The position numbers were made by a program, and so were the translations under genes. 64,000 nucleotides of DNA from Halodurantibacterium daqingensis (GTDB lineage Bacteria; Pseudomonadota; Alphaproteobacteria; Rhodobacterales; Rhodobacteraceae), in assembly GCF_042666235.1 (NCBI RefSeq), contig NZ_JBHTFQ010000003.1, positions 186,001 through 250,000 of the forward strand, written 5' to 3'. Below, one piece after another: positions 26,321-35,237 of the stretch. Each line of letters begins with the position of its first letter. Within the stretch, counting starts at the first letter, position 1. The notes below the pieces were generated by a model. It searched no databases and was not told where the DNA came from. It saw only the letters and a program-made list of their open reading frames with translations.

Positions 26321-26361
26321 CGGCGGGCTTCGGCCGCACCGCGCCAGCATGTGCGGTGCGG

Positions 26362-27054
26362 TCAGCGCCTGGCGTCCAGAACTTCGCTGACCCATTCCGG
26401 AACGATGCGGCTGGCCGGCCCGCGGCGGCACGCATCGAAATCCGACGCGCCCTCCGAGCCTTCGAGATTGAGCTCGAGCGTTTCGGCCCCGGCGCGGGCT
26501 GCGTCCTGGACGAAGGCCGCCGCCGGATAGACGGTGCCGCTGGTGCCGATCGAGACGAAAAGCCGCGCGCTGCGCAGGGCCTCCCAGATCTGCTCCATGT
26601 AGTAGGGGTATTCTCCGAACCAGACGATGTCGGGCCGTGTGCGGCGCTTGCCGCAGGCAGGGCAGGGATCATCAGCAGTCATCACCCTTGGGGCCGGCCA
26701 GCGATGCGCACAGTGGGCGCAGAGCGCGCCGCCAAGGGAGCCATGCATGTGCAAGACGTTGCGACTGCCGGCGCGTTCATGCAGGTCGTCGACATTCTGC
26801 GTGACGATCAGCACCTTTTCGGCGTGCTCTGCTTCAAGTCGGGCAAGCGCGACATGCGCGGCATTGGGCTGCGCCTCCCGGCAGTTGGCACGACGGGCGT
26901 TGTAGAACGCGTGCACAACTCCGGGATTGCGGGCAAAGCCTTCGGGAGTCGCCACCTCGTTCAGGTCATAGCGGGTCCAGAGCCCGTCCCTGTCACGAAA
27001 CGTGCCCAGCCCGCTTTCGGCGGAGATGCCCGCACCGGTAAGGATGACGATCAT
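26362..27054 (-). CDS. cobB: NAD-dependent protein deacylase (CobB-type sirtuin)
   Basis: Class III sirtuin of 230 residues starting at ATG 27054 with IVILTGAGISAESGLGTFRD, the NAD-binding loop. The catalytic histidine is in RNVLHMHGSLGG after VTQNVDDLHERAGS, and four zinc cysteines occur as CAHC and CPACGK. The segment HAFYNARRANC carries the Y-x-x-R pair that, in SIRT5/CobB-type enzymes, marks desuccinylase as well as deacetylase activity. The open frame extends 46 codons upstream without family similarity. It converges on the copper chaperone gene and is preceded by a small secreted-protein gene. Targets such as acetyl-CoA synthetase are known from other bacteria; here the related PrpE is encoded at 35 kb. 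Confidence 0.93.
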   Translation of the reverse strand: MIVILTGAGISAESGLGTFRDRDGLWTRYDLNEVATPEGFARNPGVVHAFYNARRANCREAQPNAAHVALARLEAEHAEKVLIVTQNVDDLHERAGSRNVLHMHGSLGGALCAHCAHRWPAPRVMTADDPCPACGKRRTRPDIVWFGEYPYYMEQIWEALRSARLFVSIGTSGTVYPAAAFVQDAARAGAETLELNLEGSEGASDFDACRRGPASRIVPEWVSEVLDARR

Positions 27055-27076
27055 GCCCGCGCCTGTCGAGCCAGGA

Positions 27077-27394
27077 TCAACTGCCCGTGCAGTGCGCTTC
27101 GGCGGTAGCCCCGAACTGGCGATAGCGCGCCCAGAAGGCACTATCGCTTGCCGATTTCGAGGCGCGGATTTCCTGCGACTTGTGCGGATCACGGAAGAAG
27201 GCCGCGGCCTGACGCTGATCGCCGCGTGTCAGGGTCGCATCGGCGGCCTGTTGCACACAGCGGCAGAGCGCGCGGCTGGCGGCCTGGCGACCCGACGACA
27301 GACAGGCCGATTCGATCGGGCCTGCAACGGCTGTGGCAGGGGCAAGGGGAAGGGTGACTGCGGCCAGAGTTGCCGCGATCAGGTATTTCTTCAT
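27077..27394 (-). CDS. Conserved small secreted protein
   Basis: A 105-residue protein with a signal peptide (MKKYLIAATLAAVTLPLAPA, cleavage near AVA). The mature region has three cysteines before residue 50 (ESACLSSGR, RALCRCVQQ) and one near the C-terminus, a DQRQAAAFFRDPHKSQEIR segment and FWARYRQFGATAEAHC. I recall close relatives in Rhodobacteraceae, sometimes named arginine transporter without evidence; I would not use that name. The ATG is at 27394. It stands 22 nt upstream of cobB on the same strand. Function unknown; the conserved cysteines suggest periplasmic disulfides. Confidence 0.75.
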   Translation of the reverse strand: MKKYLIAATLAAVTLPLAPATAVAGPIESACLSSGRQAASRALCRCVQQAADATLTRGDQRQAAAFFRDPHKSQEIRASKSASDSAFWARYRQFGATAEAHCTGS

Positions 27395-27674
27395 GGGTAC
27401 TGCCTCGTTCCTGAGGGCGCAGGAGTTATTCTCCCTGTCGCCGGTTCCGGATTTCCTCGGTTTCTTCATAGACAATTTCGGCCGTTTTTTCAACGTGAGC
27501 ATCGCCGGGCGCCGATCACAAGATGTCGTTGCGATTGTCAGTCGGTCTACAGCAACGGGTAAGCTGCGCGGTATGCCAGCGGGCCGGGTGCGAATCGCCG
27601 CACCCGCGTGGCTGCCGGGCGCGAGGGCTTTATTTCCATTGACCGGGAACGGGTTCCAGCGCATATCCCGGCGC

Positions 27675-29474
27675 ATGACCGAGCTCGACAAAATCCGAAA
27701 TTTTTCCATCGTGGCGCATATCGACCACGGCAAATCCACGCTTGCCGATCGGCTGATCCAGCTGACCGGCACCGTCGCCGAACGTGACATGAAAGAGCAG
27801 CTGCTCGACAGCATGGATATCGAGCGCGAGCGCGGGATCACCATCAAGGCCAACACCGTGCGGATCGAGTATCCTGCCAAGGATGGCCAGACCTATATCC
27901 TGAACCTGATCGACACGCCCGGCCACGTGGATTTCGCCTATGAGGTCAGCCGTTCGATGCGCGCGGTCGAAGGATCGCTTCTGGTCGTGGATGCCTCCCA
28001 GGGGGTCGAGGCGCAGACGCTTGCCAATGTCTATCAGGCGATCGACGCGGACCATGAAATCGTCCCGGTTCTGAACAAGATCGATCTGCCTGCAGCCGAG
28101 CCCGACCGGGTGAAGGCGCAGATCGAGGATGTGATCGGCATCGACGCCAGCGAGGCGATCCCCATTTCGGCCAAGTCGGGCCTTGGCATCCCGGAAGTGC
28201 TCGAGGCGATCGTCACGCGCCTGCCGCCCCCCAAGGGCGATCGGAACGCGCCGCTGAAGGCAATGCTCGTGGACAGCTGGTACGACCCCTATCTGGGCGT
28301 CGTGGTCCTGATCCGCGTCATGGACGGCGTCGTGAAGAAGGGCGATCGCATCAGGATGATGCAGACCGGAGCGGTTTACGGCATCGACAAGCTTGCGGTG
28401 CTCAAGCCGCAGATGGTGGATATCGCCGAATTGGGGCCCGGCGAGATCGGGATCTTCACCGCCTCGATCAAGCAGGTCCGCGACACGCGCGTGGGCGACA
28501 CGATCACGACCGAGAAGAAGGGCTGCGACAAGCCGCTGCCGGGATTCAAACCGGCGCAGCCGGTGGTGTTCTGCGGTCTCTTTCCCGTGGATGCCGCCGA
28601 TTTCGAGGGGCTGCGCGACGCGATCGAAAAGCTCGCCCTCAATGACGCGAGCTTCAGCTTCGAGATGGAATCCTCGGCGGCGCTGGGCTTCGGCTTCCGC
28701 TGCGGTTTCCTTGGCCTTCTGCATCTGGAGGTCATCCGTGACCGGCTGGAGCGCGAATATGACATCGACCTGATCACGACTGCGCCCTCGGTCGTCTATC
28801 ATGTGCATATGCGCGACGGATCGGTGGTGGAATTGCACAATCCCGCCGACATGCCCGATCTGACTCATGTGGACCACATCGAAGAGCCGCGCATCAAGGC
28901 CACGATCATGGTGCCGGACGAATATCTGGGCGATGTGCTCAAGCTGTGCCAGGACCGGCGCGGGGTGCAGCTGGATCTCAGCTATGCCGGCAGCCGCGCG
29001 ATGGTGGTCTATGACCTGCCGTTGAACGAGGTCGTGTTCGACTTCTATGATCGGCTGAAGTCGGTCACCAAGGGCTATGCCAGCTTTGACTACCAGATGA
29101 TCGGCTATCAGGAAGACTACCTGGTCAAGATGCAGGTGCTGGTCAACGACGAGCCGGTGGACGCCTTGTCGATGATGGTGCATCGCGACCGGGCCGAGAT
29201 GCGCGGACGCGCCATGTGCGAAAAGCTGAAAGAGCTGATCCCCCGGCACATGTTCAAGATCCCGATTCAGGCGGCCATCGGGGGCAGGGTGATCGCGCGG
29301 GAAACCATCGCGGCCCTGCGCAAGGATGTGACCGCCAAGTGCTATGGCGGTGACGTCACGCGCAAGAAAAAGCTTCTGGAGAAGCAGAAGGCGGGCAAGA
29401 AGAAGATGCGGCAGTTCGGCAAGGTCGAGATCCCGCAGCAGGCCTTCATCAACGCGCTGAAGATGGACAGCTGA
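27675..29474 (+). CDS. lepA: Elongation factor 4 (LepA)
   Basis: Ribosome-associated GTPase that back-translocates or aids assembly of the ribosome under stress. The 599-residue protein starts MTELDKIRNFSIVAHIDHGK, the standard LepA N-terminus. G-motifs are AHIDHGKSTLADR, RERGITIK, DTPGHVDF and NKIDLPAAEPDR. The LepA-specific C-terminal domain ends with KKKLLEKQKAGKKKMRQFG and VEIPQQAFINAL. ATG at 27675 was chosen because the upstream extension (to 27333) overlaps the preceding gene antisense. The gap 27395-27674 holds the divergent promoters. A small lipoprotein gene follows. Confidence 0.98.
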   Translation: MTELDKIRNFSIVAHIDHGKSTLADRLIQLTGTVAERDMKEQLLDSMDIERERGITIKANTVRIEYPAKDGQTYILNLIDTPGHVDFAYEVSRSMRAVEGSLLVVDASQGVEAQTLANVYQAIDADHEIVPVLNKIDLPAAEPDRVKAQIEDVIGIDASEAIPISAKSGLGIPEVLEAIVTRLPPPKGDRNAPLKAMLVDSWYDPYLGVVVLIRVMDGVVKKGDRIRMMQTGAVYGIDKLAVLKPQMVDIAELGPGEIGIFTASIKQVRDTRVGDTITTEKKGCDKPLPGFKPAQPVVFCGLFPVDAADFEGLRDAIEKLALNDASFSFEMESSAALGFGFRCGFLGLLHLEVIRDRLEREYDIDLITTAPSVVYHVHMRDGSVVELHNPADMPDLTHVDHIEEPRIKATIMVPDEYLGDVLKLCQDRRGVQLDLSYAGSRAMVVYDLPLNEVVFDFYDRLKSVTKGYASFDYQMIGYQEDYLVKMQVLVNDEPVDALSMMVHRDRAEMRGRAMCEKLKELIPRHMFKIPIQAAIGGRVIARETIAALRKDVTAKCYGGDVTRKKKLLEKQKAGKKKMRQFGKVEIPQQAFINALKMDS

Positions 29475-29518
29475 GACTTCTTAACCCGATCTTAACCATG
29501 TGGCGCAAGGCTGAGGCT

Positions 29519-29842
29519 ATGAAAGCCCTCATCCTTGCGCCTGTTCTTTTGTGTGCCTGCGCCTCGCCCGCGCCCGAGTTTCTTGGAGCGCCCCAGACGC
29601 GCATCGAACGCGACGGGATGCGCTTTGCGCTGTTCCGGAAGGGCGACCGCGTGCAGGTGATCCGCCTTGACCATGCCGACCGCGCCACCCGTCAGTCCTT
29701 GCCCGATCTCATGCTGAGGCTGATAGCCGAGGAAACCGGCTGCCAGCCGCGCCTGTCCTCCCTCCGCGGCGATACGGGCGAAATCCGGGCCAGGCTTGCC
29801 TGCCCAGCCGATCAGTCAGCACCGCGCGCCGCCTCGGGGTGA
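29519..29842 (+). CDS. Small putative lipoprotein
   Basis: A 107-residue protein starting at ATG 29519 with a type II signal: MKALILAPVLLCACASPAP. The lipobox can be read at C12 or, better, at C14 (LLCACAS). The mature part has a FLGAPQTRIERDGMRFALF segment, a central helix and two cysteines (GCQPRLSS and ARLACPAD). I recognise no named family. It follows lepA by 44 nt and may be co-transcribed with it. Its 3' end overlaps the converging next gene by 31 nt. Confidence 0.65.
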   Translation: MKALILAPVLLCACASPAPEFLGAPQTRIERDGMRFALFRKGDRVQVIRLDHADRATRQSLPDLMLRLIAEETGCQPRLSSLRGDTGEIRARLACPADQSAPRAASG

Positions 29843-30087
29843 TCGGCGATGAACTGACGCAGCGTCTGGAACAGGATCCGGGCATGGGCCAGGTCATGTG
29901 CGTGCAGCGCGGCACGCACGTCTTCGCAGATCATCCGTTGAACCTGTTGCGGCCCATGATGCAGGTGCATCAGATAGTCGCCATAGGCAGCGGCGTGAAC
30001 GCCATCAAGCCCGTCATGTTCGGCGATCGCAGCGATTTCGCTGCGGGTCAGGCATGTCATGTCCAGAATGTCGTCAAGCGTGATCAT
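29812..30087 (-). CDS. Conserved hypothetical protein, all-helical
   Basis: A 91-residue soluble protein starting at ATG 30087 with MITLDDILDMTCLTRSEIAA followed by IAEHDGLDGVHAAAYGDYL. It has a helical, acidic-hydrophobic pattern with a clustered MHLHHGPQQVQRM and a C-terminal ILFQTLRQFIADHP helix. I recall similar short proteins from other Alphaproteobacteria that begin with TLDDxxxLxxLTxxEIxAIAEHE, all uncharacterised. It overlaps the 3' end of the small lipoprotein gene in opposite orientation. Promoter and function are unknown. Confidence 0.65.
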   Translation of the reverse strand: MITLDDILDMTCLTRSEIAAIAEHDGLDGVHAAAYGDYLMHLHHGPQQVQRMICEDVRAALHAHDLAHARILFQTLRQFIADHPEAARGAD

Positions 30088-30188
30088 CGGTCTCCCCCCG
30101 TCATCAATCGCATGTAACGATAACATGAAATGCGCCGAATGAGATGACGCAGGTCAAGCAGTTCGTCGCGCCACCTTTGGCGGATCGG

Positions 30189-30956
30189 TCAGTCGAGGAA
30201 GACCCGCAGGCTCTGCTCGAATTCTCGGGGTTTTTCAGCGTGCAGCCAATGCCCCGCGCCCGGAATTCTTGCGAACCGCGCCTGGGGGAAGAGCGCCTTG
30301 ATGATGGGCCGGTGTTCGGGCATCACATAGTTCGACTGCGCACCCGAGAGGAACAGCGTCGGCCCATCATACTGACCGGCCACCTCGGGCCAGCCGGTGA
30401 TGCGGCCCATGTCACGGTCCAGAAGGTCAAGGTTCAGCCGCCAGCGTGCAGGATTGGCCTTGAGATCCAGCGATTGCAGCAAGAAGGCCCGCACGCCGTC
30501 ATCCGGAACCGAGACAGCCAGGCGGCGATCGGCTTCGGACCGGGAGGTGAGGCCGGAAAGATCAAGCGATTGCATCGCGCGGATCAGGTGGGACTGGCTG
30601 TGCCCATAAGCGACCGGGGCGATATCAGCGACCACAAGCCGGTTCACCAGGTCGGGCCGGGTCAGGGCAAGCATCATCGCCGCCTTGCCCCCCATCGAAT
30701 GGCCCACCACGTCCATCTGGCCGCCGTGGGCGGCGATCACTTCCGCCAGATCAGCGGCCATGTCGTCATAGCCGTGGCTTTCGGTCCAGGGGCTGTTGCC
30801 GTGGTTGCGCATGTCCACGGCGATGACATTGCGGCTGTCGGCAAGCCGGCGGGCGATGACGCCCCAGTTCCGCGCCGAACCGAACAGGCCGTGGACGATC
30901 AGAAGCGGTGGCCGCGGTGCGGCGGCGCTTGTGCGGTGGACGTCGCAGTGAAGCAT
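30189..30956 (-). CDS. Alpha/beta-fold hydrolase (YbfF-like esterase)
   Basis: A 255-residue serine hydrolase. The oxyanion-hole region is PLLIVHGLFGSARNWGVIAR, the nucleophile elbow VVGHSMGGKAAM, and the catalytic histidine lies in IPGAGHWLHAEKPREFEQ; an acid residue occurs in between. The HGLFGS and DMRNHGNS motifs match YbfF-type esterases/thioesterases of short acyl chains. It is followed downstream by an unrelated small gene and preceded, 57 nt away, by glyA on the same strand, so co-transcription with glyA is possible. The physiological substrate is not known. Confidence 0.88.
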   Translation of the reverse strand: MLHCDVHRTSAAAPRPPLLIVHGLFGSARNWGVIARRLADSRNVIAVDMRNHGNSPWTESHGYDDMAADLAEVIAAHGGQMDVVGHSMGGKAAMMLALTRPDLVNRLVVADIAPVAYGHSQSHLIRAMQSLDLSGLTSRSEADRRLAVSVPDDGVRAFLLQSLDLKANPARWRLNLDLLDRDMGRITGWPEVAGQYDGPTLFLSGAQSNYVMPEHRPIIKALFPQARFARIPGAGHWLHAEKPREFEQSLRVFLD

Positions 30957-31013
30957 GGCTGGCTTTCCGGCGCGGATGCAGGATTCCCGGGCGCTGTGGC
31001 CCGGGCAGGCCCG

Positions 31014-32309
31014 TCACAGGTCGCTGTAGATCGGGAAGCGCTGGCAGAGGGCAAGAACCTCGGCCCGGACCTTGGCTTCGACCTCGGCATTGCCGTCCTC
31101 GCCGTTTGCCGCAAGCCCGTCCACAACCTCGACGATCCAGTCGGCGATCTGGCGGAACTCGGCCTCGGCAAAGCCTCGGGTGGTGCCGGCAGGGGTGCCC
31201 AGACGCACGCCCGATGTCACGGCCGGCTTTTCCGGATCGAAGGGGATGCCGTTCTTGTTGCAGGTGATATGGGCCCGGCCCAGCGCCTTTTCGGTCGCAT
31301 TGCCCTTCACGCCCTTCGGTCGCAGGTCCACCAGCATCACATGCGTATCCGTGCCGCCGGTAACGATATCAAGCCCGCCCTTCATCAGCTGGTCGGCCAT
31401 GGCCTGCGCGTTCTTCACCACCTGCGCGGCATAGCTCTTGAACTCGGGGCGCAGCGCTTCGCCGAAGGCCACAGCCTTGCCAGCGATGACATGCATCAGC
31501 GGCCCGCCCTGGATGCCGGGGAAGATGGCAGAGTTGAACTTCTTCGCCAGCGCCTCGTCATCCGTGAGGATCATCCCGCCCCGCGGGCCGCGCAGGGTCT
31601 TGTGCGTGGTCGTCGTGGCCACATGCGCATGGGGGAAGGGCGAGGGGTGCACGCCGCCCGCCACCAGCCCGGCGAAATGCGCCATGTCCACCAGCAGATA
31701 CGCCCCCACCATATCCGCAATCGCGCGGAAGCGGGCAAAGTCGATCTGACGCGGGATGGCCGAGCCACCGGCAATGATCAGCTTGGGCTGATGTTCCTTC
31801 GCCAGGGCCTCCACCTGGTCATAGTCGATCAGGTTGCTGTCGCGGCGCACGCCATACTGGATCGCGTTGAACCACTTGCCGGACTGGTTCGGGGCCGCGC
31901 CATGGGTCAGATGGCCACCAGCGGCCAGATCCATGCCGAGGATCGTGTCGCCGGGCTGCAGCAGCGCGGTGAACACGCCCTGGTTCGCCTGGCTGCCCGA
32001 GTTCGGCTGCACATTGGCGAACTTGACGCCGAAGAGCTGGCAGGCACGCTCGATGGCCAGGTTCTCGGCGATGTCCACATACTGGCAGCCGCCGTAATAC
32101 CGCTTGCCCGGATAACCCTCGGCATATTTGTTTGTCATCACCGAGCCCTGCGCCTCCATTACGGCGCGGCTCACGATGTTTTCGCTGGCGATCAGTTCGA
32201 TTTCGTCACGCTGACGGCCCAGCTCCTTCTGGATCGCGCCGAACAGCTCGGGGTCACGGGTGGTCAGGCTTTCGGTGAAAAAGCCGCTGTCGCGGTGGCT
32301 GGCGTTCAT
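31014..32309 (-). CDS. glyA: Serine hydroxymethyltransferase
   Basis: PLP enzyme interconverting serine plus tetrahydrofolate and glycine plus methylene-THF. The 431-residue protein shows the N-terminal IELIASENIVSRAVMEAQ, TNKYAEGYPGKRYYGGC, and the PLP lysine in VVTTTTHKTLRGPRGGMIL, all in place. It ends with a normal helical domain. The ATG at 32309 is preceded by GGAGAG on the coding strand. A 43-codon frame on the same strand, starting near 32488, looks somewhat protein-like but overlaps the nadK start antisense; I do not count it. No glycine or THF riboswitch could be recognised in the short leader. Confidence 0.98.
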   Translation of the reverse strand: MNASHRDSGFFTESLTTRDPELFGAIQKELGRQRDEIELIASENIVSRAVMEAQGSVMTNKYAEGYPGKRYYGGCQYVDIAENLAIERACQLFGVKFANVQPNSGSQANQGVFTALLQPGDTILGMDLAAGGHLTHGAAPNQSGKWFNAIQYGVRRDSNLIDYDQVEALAKEHQPKLIIAGGSAIPRQIDFARFRAIADMVGAYLLVDMAHFAGLVAGGVHPSPFPHAHVATTTTHKTLRGPRGGMILTDDEALAKKFNSAIFPGIQGGPLMHVIAGKAVAFGEALRPEFKSYAAQVVKNAQAMADQLMKGGLDIVTGGTDTHVMLVDLRPKGVKGNATEKALGRAHITCNKNGIPFDPEKPAVTSGVRLGTPAGTTRGFAEAEFRQIADWIVEVVDGLAANGEDGNAEVEAKVRAEVLALCQRFPIYSDL

Positions 32310-32486
32310 GGGACTCTCCGGAAGGAAACATGTGCGCGCGTCTTATCGCAGGTCGGCCCCTATCGGAAGGCCTGAAAACGACGCAGGGACCGCCGGCAAA
32401 ACTCCCCGGCCGCGGAAAGCGTGCCGATCGTGGTCTTGTGTTTCCCTTCGGGGCGGGCGATGACTTTCGGAAACAGGAGGCGGCCC

Positions 32487-33254
32487 ATGCCACAGGCAAC
32501 GCGTATAGCCTTCACGGCCAGCAGCCATCCCACCGCAGCCGCGGCGCGGGACCGTCTTGTGGCGCGGTATGGCGATGTGCCGCTGGAGCAGGCGGAGGTG
32601 ATCGTGGCCCTTGGCGGCGACGGTTTCATGCTTCAGACCCTGCACCAGACGCAGCATCTGGCCGCGCCGGTCTACGGCATGAACCGGGGCACGGTGGGTT
32701 TCCTGATGAACACCTTCTCCGAGGATGACCTGCCGTTACGCCTCGCATCCGCGGAAGAGGCGCTTCTGAACCCGTTGCGCATGCGCGCGCTGGACATGCA
32801 GGGGCAGGAACATCAGGCCCTGGCGATCAACGAGGTGTCGCTGCTGCGCGCGGGCCCGCAAGCCGCCAAGCTACGCATCCGGGTCGATGGGCGGGTGCGG
32901 CTTGAGGAACTGGTCTGCGACGGCGCGCTGGTCTGCACGCCCGCGGGCTCGACGGCCTACAACTATTCGGCCCACGGGCCCATCCTGCCGATCCGTGCCG
33001 ATGTTCTGGCGTTGACGGCGATGGCGGCGTTTCGTCCGCGTCGCTGGCGGGGTGCGTTGCTGCCGAACACGGCCACGGTTCATTTCGAGGTTCTGGAACC
33101 GGGCAAGCGCCCGGTCATGGCGGATGCAGATGGAAGCTCGGTCCGGGATGTGCAATGGGTCGAAATCCGAAGCGACCCGACCATCCGCCATCGCCTGCTG
33201 TTCGATCCCGGGCATGGCCTGGAAGAGCGGCTGATCCAGGAACAGTTCGTCTAG
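32487..33254 (+). CDS. nadK: NAD kinase
   Basis: Phosphorylates NAD to NADP. The 255-residue protein starts at ATG 32487, preceded by AGGAGG 8 nt upstream. The catalytic GGDG motif is in EVIVALGGDGFMLQTLH, followed by PVYGMNRGTVGFLMN, INEVSLLRAGPQ, and the CTPAGSTAYNYSAHGPIL segment that binds NAD and is diagnostic. The frame extends 22 codons upstream without similarity. Length matches short alphaproteobacterial NadK forms. It converges head-on with the sigma54-type regulator: the two stop codons abut as TAGCTA (33252-33257) with no base between them. Confidence 0.96.
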   Translation: MPQATRIAFTASSHPTAAAARDRLVARYGDVPLEQAEVIVALGGDGFMLQTLHQTQHLAAPVYGMNRGTVGFLMNTFSEDDLPLRLASAEEALLNPLRMRALDMQGQEHQALAINEVSLLRAGPQAAKLRIRVDGRVRLEELVCDGALVCTPAGSTAYNYSAHGPILPIRADVLALTAMAAFRPRRWRGALLPNTATVHFEVLEPGKRPVMADADGSSVRDVQWVEIRSDPTIRHRLLFDPGHGLEERLIQEQFV

Positions 33255-34639
<1,385 letters not shown>

Positions 34640-34643
<4 letters not shown>

Positions 34644-35098
34644 GAGACGCGTTCCGGTTCTGCGATCATGTCCACCAGGGCACCGATTTCCTGCAGAAGG
34701 GCGCGACCCAGCGCAATGGTGGGCATGCCATCGGTATGCGCAGCGCGATTCAGTTCCTCGGCAAGCCGCTGCACGCGAAGCCCCCCGAGCGTCCCGGCTA
34801 CTGCAATCAGCACATGTGACTGTGCCCGCAATAGCGCCCGGTCGCCCAGCGCGCCCTCGGCGGCCAGCGCCACACGCACCGTCTCCAGATCGCACCGGAT
34901 CTGTGCCAGAGCGTTCGGCCAGCCAGTTCCCATCAGCTCTTGCAGGGCGCCCAGGATCGTGCGGTCCAGACGCGCGGCCGCCATCGCGGCCTGCGCGGCG
35001 CTGTTGCAGGAAAACCGGCGCGGCGTGGCAGAGGTGTGCATCTCGCGAACGGCAACGGTCAGGGCGGGGGGCGCTTCTGCAGCAAAGAAACCAGACAT
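34640..35098 (-). CDS. Hpt-domain phosphotransfer protein
   Basis: A 152-residue, mainly helical protein starting at ATG 35098. The candidate phospho-accepting histidine is H95 in LLRAQSHVLIAVAGTLGGLR, which matches the Hpt pattern A-x-x-H-x-L-x-x-x-x-x-x-x-G, followed by an amphipathic LAEELNRAAH helix. There is no kinase or receiver domain. It is translationally coupled (4-nt overlap) to the sigma54-type regulator, so the two likely form the final steps of a phosphorelay. A hybrid kinase is not encoded nearby. A GTG start 9 nt upstream is possible. The Hpt call is motif-based; the basic N-terminal 40 residues are atypical. Confidence 0.72.
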
Positions 35099-35237
35099 GA
35101 TCAACACCTAAACGGGTACTGCGATCACCGGAATTGCCCTGCAATCCCCGGTTGCGCCCTTTTCGCATACACCAGTTTGTCGGCGACACCAACCTGCTCA
35201 TAAGTAGAGTTTGCAGCTTTGCCGGTGCCAGGTCTGC

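Noticed and set aside
30144..32375. A 743-codon plus-strand frame spanning the hydrolase and glyA
   Set aside because: It is the shadow of two well-recognised minus-strand genes and shows no protein-like features.
32360..32488. A 43-codon minus-strand frame upstream of glyA (begins MGRLLFPKVIARPEG)
   Set aside because: It is antisense to the start region of nadK, has no clear ribosome binding site, and may be chance.
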